From positions 1-13,115 of the forward strand of contig DBGFNI010000067.1 in assembly GCA_048527645.1 (NCBI GenBank): DNA of 13,115 nt, in the 5' to 3' direction. The position numbers and the translations under genes are program-made. Under the pieces are notes generated by a model that searched no databases, was not told where the DNA came from, and saw only the letters and a program-made list of their open reading frames with translations. Within the stretch, counting starts at the first letter, position 1. Each line of letters starts with the position of its first letter. This DNA comes from HGM12669 sp048527645. GTDB taxonomy: Bacteria; Bacillota; Clostridia; Oscillospirales; CAG-272. Positions 5,429 through 13,115 of this stretch are shown piece after piece.

Positions 5429-6469
5429 GTGAAAAATTCAAGTTCTGAAAGCTATGCACGCGCCGGTGTGGATATCACCGCAGGTTACCGTGCGGTAGAA
5501 TTGATGAAAGCGCACATCGCCAGAACCGTTACATCCGGTGCGGACACCGACATCGGGGGATTCGGCGGTTTGTTTGAACTCGATTTGCAGGGCATGCCCC
5601 GCCCGGTGCTGGTTAGCGGTACAGACGGCGTCGGCACAAAGCTCAAGCTCGCCTTCCTCATGGATCGGCACGACACGGTCGGGATTGACTGTGTTGCCAT
5701 GTGCGTCAACGACATCATCTGCTGCGGGGCAAAGCCGTTGTTCTTCCTTGATTACATCGCCTGCGGGAAAAACGTCCCGGAGCGGATTGCCGATATTGTG
5801 AAGGGCGTTGCAGAGGGATGTGTGCAGGCAGGCGCTGCGCTGATCGGCGGGGAAACCGCAGAAATGCCAGGCTTCTATGATGAAAAAGAATACGATCTGG
5901 CGGGCTTTTCCGTCGGAGTTGTGGATAAAAGCAAGGTTTTGGATAAGAACACCATGGTGCCGGGCGATGTGATGATCGCGTTGCCCTCCAGCGGTGTGCA
6001 CTCCAACGGCTTTTCGCTGGTGCGCCGAGTATTTGATGTGGAGCATGCGCGGCTTGACGCCCCGGTGGCGGAGCTGGGCGGGAAAGGACTGGGCGAGACG
6101 CTTTTGACCCCGACCAAAATCTATGTCAAGCCGATGCTTGCGCTGTTTGACAAGGTGCGTGTCAAGGGCGTTTCCCATATTACGGGCGGCGGCTTTTACG
6201 AAAACATCCCGCGCAGTCTGAAGGACGGCCTGTGTGCAAAGATCGAGAAGAGCGCCGTGCGCATTCTGCCGATCTTTGATCTGTTGGCAAAGACGGGGAA
6301 CATTCCGCAGCGCGATATGTTCAATACCTTCAACATGGGTGTGGGCATGTGCGTCGTGGTTGCCAAAGAGGATGCAGATCGTGCGCTGGAGGTTCTGCAT
6401 GCCGCCGGCGAGCAGGCGTACATCATCGGCGAAACCGCGGCGGGTGACGACGGGGTGATGCTGTTATGA
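5429..6469 (+). CDS. purM: Phosphoribosylformylglycinamidine cyclo-ligase (AIR synthetase)
   Basis: PurM closes the imidazole ring, converting FGAM plus ATP to AIR. Family landmarks are SYARAGVDITAGYRAV near the N-terminus, GTDGVGTK (residues 64-71), DCVAMCVND (87-95), GGETAEMPGFY (140-150) and later PSSGVHSNGFSL. I prefer GTG 5429 (346 residues): GGAG at 5419-5422 lies 6 bases upstream and the protein then begins close to the usual PurM N-terminus. ATG 5417, four codons earlier in frame, has no clear ribosome binding site but cannot be excluded. The gene ends in an ATGA overlap with purN. The gap before it carries the hairpins and small frame described separately; purF, often found in this position in clostridia, is absent. 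Confidence 0.96.
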   Translation: MKNSSSESYARAGVDITAGYRAVELMKAHIARTVTSGADTDIGGFGGLFELDLQGMPRPVLVSGTDGVGTKLKLAFLMDRHDTVGIDCVAMCVNDIICCGAKPLFFLDYIACGKNVPERIADIVKGVAEGCVQAGAALIGGETAEMPGFYDEKEYDLAGFSVGVVDKSKVLDKNTMVPGDVMIALPSSGVHSNGFSLVRRVFDVEHARLDAPVAELGGKGLGETLLTPTKIYVKPMLALFDKVRVKGVSHITGGGFYENIPRSLKDGLCAKIEKSAVRILPIFDLLAKTGNIPQRDMFNTFNMGVGMCVVVAKEDADRALEVLHAAGEQAYIIGETAAGDDGVMLL

Positions 6470-7101
6470 CGTTGGAAAAAGCAAGAATCGCGGTGTTCGT
6501 ATCGGGCGGCGGCACAAATTTGCAGGCGCTGATTGACGCGCAGGGAGCGGGGAAAATTCCCAGCGGCGAGGTTTCGCTTGTGGTTTCCTCCAATCCCCAG
6601 GCATACGCGCTCACCCGTGCAGAAAATGCGGGGATTCCCACGGTCACCGTCTCCAAAAAGGAGTGCGGCTCGCAGGGAGCGTTTGAGGCTGCGATTATTA
6701 AAATACTGATCGAAAAGAAGATTGATCTGATTGTGCTGGCAGGCTTTATGAGCATTCTGACCGAGAGCTTCACATCCATTTATCCGCGGCAGATCATCAA
6801 TGTGCACCCCTCGCTGATTCCGTCTTTTTGCGGAAAAGGCTTTTACGGGCTGCATGTGCATGAGGCGGCGCTTGCTTACGGTGTGAAGGTGACGGGTGCG
6901 ACTGTGCATTATGTAAATGAAATTCCGGACGGCGGAGAGATCATTTTGCAAAAGGCGGTTGATGTGCTCCCCGGCGATACGCCGCAGACGCTGCAAAAGC
7001 GGGTGATGGAGCAGGCAGAATGGATCATTTTGCCGCAGGCAACCGAACAGGTTTGCCGGGAAATACTGAACAAAAAGAACCAAAACGGCGAATCGGTTTG
7101 A
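6466..7101 (+). CDS. purN: Phosphoribosylglycinamide (GAR) formyltransferase, folate-dependent
   Basis: PurN moves a formyl group from 10-formyl-tetrahydrofolate to GAR, the first of two folate-dependent steps of the pathway. The 211-residue protein has SGGGTNLQ (residues 13-20, phosphate binding), LAGFMSIL (91-98) and NVHPSLIPSF (112-121). N112 and H114 match the catalytic Asn and His, and D155 in EIPDGGEII matches the catalytic Asp. SGGGTN in place of the more common SGxGSN and the KGFYG segment are variants that, from memory, occur in clostridial PurN. The start overlaps the purM stop by 4 bases (ATGA), so translation is probably coupled. Its need for formyl-THF fits control of the operon by a ZTP riboswitch. 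Confidence 0.96.
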   Translation: MTLEKARIAVFVSGGGTNLQALIDAQGAGKIPSGEVSLVVSSNPQAYALTRAENAGIPTVTVSKKECGSQGAFEAAIIKILIEKKIDLIVLAGFMSILTESFTSIYPRQIINVHPSLIPSFCGKGFYGLHVHEAALAYGVKVTGATVHYVNEIPDGGEIILQKAVDVLPGDTPQTLQKRVMEQAEWIILPQATEQVCREILNKKNQNGESV

Positions 7102-7129
7102 AAGAAAACAGAATAACGGGAGAGTAACA

Positions 7130-7870
7130 ATGGGTATTTATGATACAAAAACGATCGGTCAGCGAATCGACGGAAATCCTTATGTCGGGCGCGGCATTGT
7201 GATCGGCACTACGCAGGACGGAAAAAACGCGGTCAGCGCCTATTTCATTATGGGCCGCAGCGCAAACAGCCGCAACCGCGTGTTTGTCAAAGAGGAGGAA
7301 ACGTTGTATACCAAGCCCTTTGACGAAAGTCTGGTGGAGGACCCGACCCTGATCATCTACGCGGCGCAGCGCCGGGTGGATAACCGTCTGATTGTGACCA
7401 ACGGCGATCAGACAGACACCGTTGCCAAAGGTCTGGAAGATGGCAAAACGTTTTCTCAGGCGCTGCAGAGCCGCAGCTTTGAGCCCGACGCGCCAAATTT
7501 CACGCCGCGCATCAGCGGGATGCTGACCTTTTCGGAAAACAGCTTTTCCTATGAAATGAGCATCCTCAAGAGCATCGACGCTGTGGGAAGTGAATGTGCG
7601 CGGTATACGTTTTCTTACCCCTCCGTTCCGGGGCTGGGACACTTTATTCACACCTATGTGACGGACGGCAATCCGATTCCCACCTTTCAGGGTGAGCCGG
7701 AGCGAATTGCCATACCCGACGAGATTGATGTCTTCACGGCCGATCTGTGGGAGCATCTGGACGCGGACAACCGGATTTCTCTGTATGTCCGTTATACCGA
7801 TCTTTGCTCCGGCGCCTATCGCGACAGGCTGATCAATAAAAACGACGAAGGAGAAGGTGAAATCGGATGA
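7130..7870 (+). CDS. purO: IMP cyclohydrolase, PurO superfamily
   Basis: The 246-residue protein belongs to the IMP_cyclohyd-like/PurO family first known from archaea, which closes FAICAR to IMP, the last step of the pathway. Shared blocks are YVGRGIVIG (residues 18-26), GRSANSRNR (42-50, like the SRSFPNR block of archaeal PurO), TNGDQTDT (90-97, like SNGSHTDT) and NFTPRISG (123-130). GGGAGAG at 7118-7124 precedes the ATG. In this operon it replaces the N-terminal half of bifunctional PurH, whose other half is encoded separately two genes later. The stop overlaps purB as ATGA. The family call is strong, while catalysis is inferred from family and context; the symbol purO is borrowed from archaea. 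Confidence 0.9.
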   Translation: MGIYDTKTIGQRIDGNPYVGRGIVIGTTQDGKNAVSAYFIMGRSANSRNRVFVKEEETLYTKPFDESLVEDPTLIIYAAQRRVDNRLIVTNGDQTDTVAKGLEDGKTFSQALQSRSFEPDAPNFTPRISGMLTFSENSFSYEMSILKSIDAVGSECARYTFSYPSVPGLGHFIHTYVTDGNPIPTFQGEPERIAIPDEIDVFTADLWEHLDADNRISLYVRYTDLCSGAYRDRLINKNDEGEGEIG

Positions 7871-9300
7871 ACGCAAGAGAAGGATATGTCTCTCCGCTTT
7901 CCACGCGTTATGCAAGCGCGGAAATGCAAAAGGTTTTTTCGGATGACTTTAAGTTTGGCACCTGGCGCAGACTTTGGGTGGCGCTTGCCCGTGCGGAAAA
8001 AGAACTGGGTCTGAACATCACGGACGAGCAGATCGCCGAAATGGAGGCGCATCTGGACGACATCAATTACGATGTGGCGCAGGCGCGCGAGCGGGAAGTC
8101 AGACACGATGTGATGAGTCATGTTTATGCTTTCGGCATCCAGTGCCCCAAGGCGGCGCCGATCATTCACCTGGGCGCAACCTCCTGCTATGTCGGAGACA
8201 ATACGGATGTGATCATTCTCCGTGCCGCATCGGAAATTGTTTTGAAAAAAGCGGCACAGGTGATAAAAAATCTGAGCGAATTTGCGCAAACCTACAAAAA
8301 TTTGCCCTGTTTGGCTTACACGCATTTGCAGCCCGCGCAGCTGACGACCGTCGGCAAACGCGCGACGCTATGGATCTATGATCTAATCGCCGATGTGGAG
8401 AATCTCGCCTTTCAGATGGACCGGCTGAAGCTCCTCGGCTCCAAGGGAACCACCGGCACGCAGGCAAGCTTTATGGAGCTGTTTGAGGGCGATCAGGAAA
8501 AGGTGAAAGCGCTGGAAGAAAAAATTGCCCGCCAAATGGGCTTCGACGGCTGCGTTGCGGTCAGCGGACAGACCTATTCCCGCAAGGTAGACGCATATTT
8601 TCTATCCGTTCTCTCCGGATTCGCACAGAGCGCGTATAAGTTTTCCAACGATTTGCGGATTTTGCAGTCCTTTGAGGAGATGGAGGAACCGTTTGAAGCG
8701 CATCAGATCGGCTCTTCCGCCATGCCCTACAAGCGCAACCCGATGCGCTCAGAGCGCATTTCCGCCTTGGCGCGCTATGTGATCACCGATTCGCTCAATC
8801 CCGCCTTTACCGCGGCGACGCAGTGGTTTGAAAGAACGCTGGATGACAGTGCAAACAAGCGCTTGAGCGTTTCCGAGGCGTTTTTGGCGGTGGATGCGAT
8901 TCTCAATATTTACATCAATATCACGCAGGGACTGGTGGTAAACGACAAGGTTGTCACGGCGCGTGTGATGAACAAGCTGCCGTTTATGGCGACGGAAAAT
9001 ATTATGATGGAAAGTGTCAAGCGCGGCGGCAACCGCCAGGAGCTGCATGAGCGCCTGCGTGTACATTCCCACGCCGCAGCAGCGCGCGTCAAGCAGGAGG
9101 GGAAGGACAACGACCTGGTCGAGCGCATCGCACAGGACGAGGCATTTCCGATGACGAAGGAAGAAATTCTGGAGCAACTCGATCCCGCTAAGTATATCGG
9201 ACGCTGCCCGTGGCAGGTGGACGAGTTTATCGAGACGCAGGTTCAGCCGATCCTTGCGCAGTATTATCAGGGCGATGTCGGCGCGGAGCTGACGGTATAA
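7867..9300 (+). CDS. purB: Adenylosuccinate lyase
   Basis: PurB acts twice in purine synthesis: it splits SAICAR to AICAR plus fumarate and adenylosuccinate to AMP plus fumarate. The 477-residue protein belongs to the fumarase/aspartase superfamily. RHDVMSHV (79-86), HLGATSCYVGDNTD (101-114), YTHLQPAQ (150-157, with H152 the probable general acid), KGTTGTQASF (192-201) and the flexible signature loop GSSAMPYKRNP (281-291, holding the catalytic serine) are all present. At 477 residues it belongs to the longer lyase type rather than the roughly 430-residue Bacillus form. The start overlaps the purO stop by 4 bases. Its product AICAR is the substrate of the next gene's enzyme, so gene order follows reaction order here. 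Confidence 0.97.
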   Translation: MNAREGYVSPLSTRYASAEMQKVFSDDFKFGTWRRLWVALARAEKELGLNITDEQIAEMEAHLDDINYDVAQAREREVRHDVMSHVYAFGIQCPKAAPIIHLGATSCYVGDNTDVIILRAASEIVLKKAAQVIKNLSEFAQTYKNLPCLAYTHLQPAQLTTVGKRATLWIYDLIADVENLAFQMDRLKLLGSKGTTGTQASFMELFEGDQEKVKALEEKIARQMGFDGCVAVSGQTYSRKVDAYFLSVLSGFAQSAYKFSNDLRILQSFEEMEEPFEAHQIGSSAMPYKRNPMRSERISALARYVITDSLNPAFTAATQWFERTLDDSANKRLSVSEAFLAVDAILNIYINITQGLVVNDKVVTARVMNKLPFMATENIMMESVKRGGNRQELHERLRVHSHAAAARVKQEGKDNDLVERIAQDEAFPMTKEEILEQLDPAKYIGRCPWQVDEFIETQVQPILAQYYQGDVGAELTV

Positions 9301-9327
9301 CCTCTATTGGAAAAAGGAGCAGAATGA

Positions 9328-10512
9328 ATGAAAGAATTTGAGCTGAAATACGGCTGCAACCCCAATCAGAAGCCCGCAAAGCTGTTTATGGCAGACGGTT
9401 CCGATCTGCCCGTCGAGATTCTTAACGGACGGCCCGGATATATCAATTTTTTGGACGCGTTTAACTCCTGGCAGCTCGTGAAAGAACTGAAAGCGGCGCT
9501 GGGAATGCCCGCGGTCACCTCCTTCAAGCATGTCAGCCCCACCTCCGCGGCGGTCGGCCTGCCGCTTTCGGATGCGCTGAAAAAAGCGTGCTTTGTTGAG
9601 GACATCGCAGATCTGGATGCCTCACCCCTTGCGTGCGCTTATGCCAGAGCGCGCGGCACGGATCGGATGTGTTCCTTCGGCGATTGGGTAGCCCTGTCTG
9701 ATGTGTGCGATGAGACAACGGCGAATCTGATCAAGCGCGAGGTGTCCGACGGCATTATCGCGCCGGGATACACGCCCCAGGCGCTGGAGATTCTCAAATC
9801 CAAGCGTAAGGGCAGCTATAATATCGTGCAAATTGACCCGGATTACGTCCCGGCGCCCATCGAGCACAAGCAGGTCTTCGGTATCACGTTTGAGCAGGGA
9901 AGAAATGCCTTTGAGATTTCACCCGCTCTGCTGAAAAACATGGTCACGGAGAACAAAACGCTGCCGCAGAGCGCGGTGCGTGATTTGATCGTTGCATTGA
10001 TTACGCTGAAATATACGCAGTCCAACTCCGTCTGTTACGCCGTGGACGGTCAGGCGATCGGCGTCGGTGCCGGACAGCAGTCCAGAATTCACTGCACGCG
10101 CCTCGCCGGCGGCAAGGCCGACACCTGGCATCTGCGTCAACACGAAAAGGTGCTCTCTCTGCCGTTTCTTCCGACGCTCGGGCGTCCCGACCGGGACAAC
10201 GTGATTGACGGCTATATCAATCACAACGAGGAGGATGTGTGCGCCGACGGCGTTTGGCAGCGCTATTTCACCACCCGTCCCGAGCCGTTTTCGCCGGAGG
10301 AGCAGAAGGCGTATTTGTCCCAAATCACCGGCGTCGCGCTCGGTTCGGATGCGTTCTTCCCCTTTGATGACAACATCGAGCGCGCACACCGCAGCGGCGT
10401 TTCCTATATCGCGCAGCCCGGTGGCTCGATCCGAGACGATCTGGTGATTGATTGCTGCAACAAATACGGAATTGCCATGGCCTTTACCGGCATGCGCCTG
10501 TTCCATCACTGA
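9328..10512 (+). CDS. purH: AICAR formyltransferase, stand-alone (PurH C-terminal domain only)
   Basis: The 394-residue protein is the AICAR transformylase half of PurH. It transfers formyl from 10-formyl-THF to AICAR (ZMP), giving FAICAR, which the PurO-type enzyme closes to IMP. It begins straight at LKYGCNPNQKPA (residues 6-17), the start of the transformylase domain, so the MGS-like IMP cyclohydrolase domain is absent by design and not by truncation. SFKHVSPTSAAVG (65-77) holds the catalytic Lys67-His68 pair. NSVCYAVDGQAIGVGAGQQ (232-250) and the C-terminal PGGSIRDD and AFTGMRLFHH are canonical. AAAGGAG lies 8 bases before the ATG; an ATG 4 bases earlier is out of frame. It consumes ZMP, precursor of the ligand of the upstream riboswitch. 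Confidence 0.95.
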   Translation: MKEFELKYGCNPNQKPAKLFMADGSDLPVEILNGRPGYINFLDAFNSWQLVKELKAALGMPAVTSFKHVSPTSAAVGLPLSDALKKACFVEDIADLDASPLACAYARARGTDRMCSFGDWVALSDVCDETTANLIKREVSDGIIAPGYTPQALEILKSKRKGSYNIVQIDPDYVPAPIEHKQVFGITFEQGRNAFEISPALLKNMVTENKTLPQSAVRDLIVALITLKYTQSNSVCYAVDGQAIGVGAGQQSRIHCTRLAGGKADTWHLRQHEKVLSLPFLPTLGRPDRDNVIDGYINHNEEDVCADGVWQRYFTTRPEPFSPEEQKAYLSQITGVALGSDAFFPFDDNIERAHRSGVSYIAQPGGSIRDDLVIDCCNKYGIAMAFTGMRLFHH

Positions 10513-10544
10513 TCAAACTTCATCGTAATACGGAGGATAAAAAA

Positions 10545-11780
10545 ATGTTTTTTGACGCACTGAAACAGTTTGACCCCGAGGTGTATGCTGCCTGTAACGA
10601 AGAGTTGACCAGACAGCGGCACAACATCGAGCTCATTGCATCGGAGAATATCGTCTCGGAAGCGGTTCTGCTTGCCGCAGGCACGGTATTGACGAACAAA
10701 TACGCCGAGGGCTATCCCGGCAAACGGTATTACGGCGGTTGCTACGCGGTTGATCAGGTAGAAGAGCTTGCGCGCGAGCGTGCCAAGAAGCTGTTCGGCG
10801 CGGAATATGCCAATGTTCAGCCGCACAGCGGTGCAAACGCGAATCTCGCGGTCTTTTTCGCGCTGGTTCAGCCCGGAGACACCGTCATGGGCATGAACCT
10901 CTCCCACGGCGGTCATCTCTCCCACGGCTCTCCCGCCAATATTTCGGGAAAGTATTTTCATATTGTGCCTTACGGCGTGGATGAGAATACCGGCAAAATC
11001 GACTATGATGAAATGCGCCGCATCGCGCTGGAATGCAAGCCGAAGCTGATTGTTGCAGGTGCCTCTGCCTATGCCCGCACCATTGACTTTGCGCGCTGCC
11101 GTGAGATTGCGGATGAGGTGGGCGCATATCTGATGGTCGATATGGCGCACATCGCGGGTCTGGTTGCCGCCGGGGTGCATCCCTCGCCGGTTCCGTATGC
11201 GGATGTGGTGACCACAACCACGCATAAAACGCTGCGCGGACCGCGCGGCGGATTGATTCTGTGCCGTGAGGAGCTGGGAAAACAGATTGATAAGGCGGTA
11301 TTTCCGGGCACGCAGGGCGGTCCTTTGATGCATATCATCGCCGCAAAGGCGGTTGCCCTGGGCGAGGCGCTGACCGATGAATTCAAAGCCTATCAGCAGC
11401 AGATCGTGAAAAACGCGTCCGCTTTGGCAAGTGAACTGATGGCGCGCGGCTTTGACATTGTTTCCGGCGGAACGGACAACCATCTGATGCTGCTGGATTT
11501 GCGTAAATTTGACGTCACCGGCAAGGAAATGGAAAAGCGGCTGGATGAGGTGCATATCACCGCGAACAAAAACACCATTCCCAACGACCCGCAGAGCCCC
11601 TTTGTCACCAGCGGCATCCGCATCGGCACGCCGGCGGTGACCTCACGCGGATTTCGTGAGGCGGAGATGGCGAAAATCGCACAGTGGATCTATGAGATCG
11701 CATCAGACTTTGAAGGAAATCGGGAGCGCGTGAGCCGCGAGGTCATGGCGCTTTGCGAGCAGTTTCCCATTTATCGCTGA
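10545..11780 (+). CDS. glyA: Serine hydroxymethyltransferase
   Basis: GlyA is a PLP enzyme converting serine plus THF to glycine plus 5,10-methylene-THF. At 411 residues it has the normal bacterial length. N-terminal ELIASENIVS, NKYAEGYPGKRYYGG, the glycine-rich SHGGHLSHGS region and TTTHKTLRGPRGG with the PLP lysine at K228 are clear. The ATG follows GGAGG (10532-10536) at 8 bases. The frame is open further upstream, but that extension overlaps the preceding gene and lacks a ribosome binding site. In this operon it makes glycine, the substrate of PurD encoded next, and one-carbon units that become the 10-formyl-THF used by PurN and AICARFT, so a ZTP switch can raise C1 supply along with purine enzymes. 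Confidence 0.97.
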   Translation: MFFDALKQFDPEVYAACNEELTRQRHNIELIASENIVSEAVLLAAGTVLTNKYAEGYPGKRYYGGCYAVDQVEELARERAKKLFGAEYANVQPHSGANANLAVFFALVQPGDTVMGMNLSHGGHLSHGSPANISGKYFHIVPYGVDENTGKIDYDEMRRIALECKPKLIVAGASAYARTIDFARCREIADEVGAYLMVDMAHIAGLVAAGVHPSPVPYADVVTTTTHKTLRGPRGGLILCREELGKQIDKAVFPGTQGGPLMHIIAAKAVALGEALTDEFKAYQQQIVKNASALASELMARGFDIVSGGTDNHLMLLDLRKFDVTGKEMEKRLDEVHITANKNTIPNDPQSPFVTSGIRIGTPAVTSRGFREAEMAKIAQWIYEIASDFEGNRERVSREVMALCEQFPIYR

Positions 11781-11830
11781 CCAAAATTGCAGACACGCGC
11801 TGTCTATCGGATGAACGGAGGTACCGTCGA

Positions 11831-13102
11831 ATGAAAGTCATGGTAGTCGGCGGCGGCGGCAGAGAGCACGCCATCGTCAAAAAGATCAAAGAGAATCCCA
11901 CCGTGGAGCAGATTTTTGCCCTGCCCGGAAACGGCGGCATCGCCGCAGACGCCACCTGCGTGCCTATCGGCGCGAAGGACATCGCGGGCATCGTGCGTTT
12001 TGCCGTGGAGGAGAAAATCGATTATGCAATTGTGGCGCCCGACGACCCCTTGGTGCTGGGGGCGGTGAATGCGCTGGAGGAAAAGGGAATCCCCTGCTTC
12101 GGTCCGCGCGCGGAGGCCGCTGTGATCGAGGGCTCTAAGGTCTTTTCCAAGAACCTGATGAAAAAGTATCATATCCCGACTGCCGCGTATGAGGTGTTTG
12201 ACAATGCCGCGCAGGCGCTGGACTATCTGCGCACTGCGCCGATCCCGACCGTGATCAAGGCGGACGGGCTGGCGCTGGGCAAGGGCGTTATCATCGCGCA
12301 GACGCGCGAAGAGGCGTATGACGCGGTGCACGCCATGATGGAGCAGGATGCCTTTGGCGAAAGCGGCAGGCGCGTTGTGATCGAGGAATTTTTGACAGGT
12401 CCTGAGGTTTCCGTTCTGTCCTTTACAGACGGGGAGACGGTGGTCCCCATGGTGTCCTCCATGGATCACAAGCGCGCGCTGGATCACGATCTGGGTCTGA
12501 ATACCGGCGGCATGGGCACGGTTGCGCCCAACCCGTATTATACCGATCAGATTGCAAAGCAGTGCATGGATGAGATTTTCTTGCCCACGGTGCGCGCGAT
12601 GCGGGCGGAGGGCAGAACCTTCAAGGGCTGCCTGTATTTCGGGCTGATGCTGACGCCGGACGGCCCGCGCGTGATTGAATACAACTGCCGGTTTGGCGAC
12701 CCGGAGACACAGGTTGTGCTGCCGCTGCTGCAGTCCGATTTGCTCACTGTGATGCAGGCGGTCACCAACGGGACGCTTGCGCAGACGCCGGTTCGCTTTT
12801 CTTCCGGCGCTGCCTGCTGTGTCGTGCTTGCCTCCGACGGCTATCCCAAGGAATACCGCACCGGCTATCCCATCACACTGCCGGAACAGATCAGTGACGG
12901 AGAATATATTTATGTCGCCGGTGCAAAGGCAAAGGACGGTGCGCTTCTGACCGCCGGCGGGCGCGTGCTCGGCGCGGTTGCAACCGCAGATACATTGCAA
13001 AATGCGGTGGACGGGGCATATCGCCTGGTACAGCGCATTCATTTTGACAACGCATTTTACCGCCGTGATATCGGCGCAAAAGCACTTGCGGCAAAACAAT
13101 AA
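11831..13102 (+). CDS. purD: Phosphoribosylamine-glycine ligase (GAR synthetase)
   Basis: PurD joins phosphoribosylamine with glycine using ATP to form GAR. The 423-residue ATP-grasp protein shows the N-terminal MKVMVVGGGGREHA, then DGLALGKGVI (ATP-binding lysine loop), EEFLTGPEVSVLSF, MDHKRALDHDLGLNTGGMG, and EYNCRFGDPETQ, where metal-binding residues lie. C replaces the common A in EYNxRFGDPE, a mild change. The start is ATG 11831, 9 bases after GGAGG (11817-11821). An open extension to 11753 overlaps glyA and has no ribosome binding site. The 50-base gap from glyA holds only a small AGACA/TGTCT inverted repeat. It acts upstream of PurN in the pathway and uses the glycine made by the GlyA encoded just before. 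Confidence 0.97.
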   Translation: MKVMVVGGGGREHAIVKKIKENPTVEQIFALPGNGGIAADATCVPIGAKDIAGIVRFAVEEKIDYAIVAPDDPLVLGAVNALEEKGIPCFGPRAEAAVIEGSKVFSKNLMKKYHIPTAAYEVFDNAAQALDYLRTAPIPTVIKADGLALGKGVIIAQTREEAYDAVHAMMEQDAFGESGRRVVIEEFLTGPEVSVLSFTDGETVVPMVSSMDHKRALDHDLGLNTGGMGTVAPNPYYTDQIAKQCMDEIFLPTVRAMRAEGRTFKGCLYFGLMLTPDGPRVIEYNCRFGDPETQVVLPLLQSDLLTVMQAVTNGTLAQTPVRFSSGAACCVVLASDGYPKEYRTGYPITLPEQISDGEYIYVAGAKAKDGALLTAGGRVLGAVATADTLQNAVDGAYRLVQRIHFDNAFYRRDIGAKALAAKQ

Positions 13103-13106
13103 GGAG
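13101..13106 (+). promoter_or_regulatory. Ribosome binding site of a further operon gene beyond the window
   Basis: AAGGAG directly overlaps the purD stop codon, with no terminator before the window end. The operon therefore very likely continues on the same strand. purL or purF, both missing here, are the natural candidates, but nothing of that gene is visible. Confidence 0.6.
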
Positions 13107-13115
13107 ACAGGCTGA

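Noticed and set aside
5438..6400. 320-codon minus-strand open frame opposite purM
   Set aside because: Shadow of a well-supported gene; rich in His, Cys and Arg with no domain.
10506..11555. 349-codon minus-strand open frame opposite glyA
   Set aside because: Lies fully opposite canonical glyA, with low-plausibility composition and no motifs.
11791..11805. AGACA/TGTCT inverted repeat between glyA and purD
   Set aside because: Only five pairs with no T-tract; too weak to call a terminator or operator.
11804..13099. 431-codon minus-strand open frame opposite purD
   Set aside because: Shadow of purD codon bias. Its product is rich in His, Arg and Cys without recognisable domains and has no ribosome binding site context.

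Overview
The window looks like a chromosomal segment of an anaerobic, moderate-GC Firmicute of class Clostridia, most plausibly an Oscillospiraceae/Ruminococcaceae-type gut bacterium. This rests on recognised protein families and gene layout, not on a database search. Supporting signs are strong AGGAGG-like ribosome binding sites, a near-consensus SigA promoter, a ZTP riboswitch, and a purine pathway in which bifunctional PurH is replaced by a separate PurO-superfamily IMP cyclohydrolase and a stand-alone AICAR formyltransferase. All genes are on the + strand.

Positions 1-1619 are an accessory and partly decayed stretch. It holds the C-terminal end of a GNAT acetyltransferase cut by the window edge, a truncated GyrI-like effector-binding protein, an intact CDP-alcohol phosphatidyltransferase, and a second GNAT gene broken by an in-frame TGA whose lost C-terminus can still be read past the stop. 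Nested inverted repeats lie just before the next gene.

Positions 1620-3700 hold a two-gene unit: a sugar-1-phosphate nucleotidyltransferase and a NahK/APH-fold sugar kinase. Together they could turn a free sugar into sugar-1-phosphate and then an NDP-sugar. A strong intrinsic terminator closes the unit.

Positions 3771-13102 are a purine operon: purE-purC-(48-codon ORF)-purM-purN-purO-purB-purH(AICARFT only)-glyA-purD. A ribosome binding site after purD shows the operon continues. An extended -10 SigA promoter drives a leader with a well-formed ZTP (pfl) riboswitch. The conserved 3' end of the aptamer doubles as the 5' arm of an intrinsic terminator. ZTP builds up when 10-formyl-tetrahydrofolate limits the AICARFT step, so ligand binding should open the operon. 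This fits the presence of both formyl-THF-using enzymes (PurN, AICARFT) and of glyA, which supplies glycine to PurD and one-carbon units to folate. purF, purL and purK are not in the window. The place where clostridial operons often carry purF (between purC and purM) holds only a 145-nt, GC-rich, hairpin-forming stretch that is also one open frame.

Nothing here is clearly a new kind of system. The best leads are the purC-purM gap (small ORF plus competing hairpins), the riboswitch-terminator overlap, the split PurH functions, and the unassigned kinase/nucleotidyltransferase pair.
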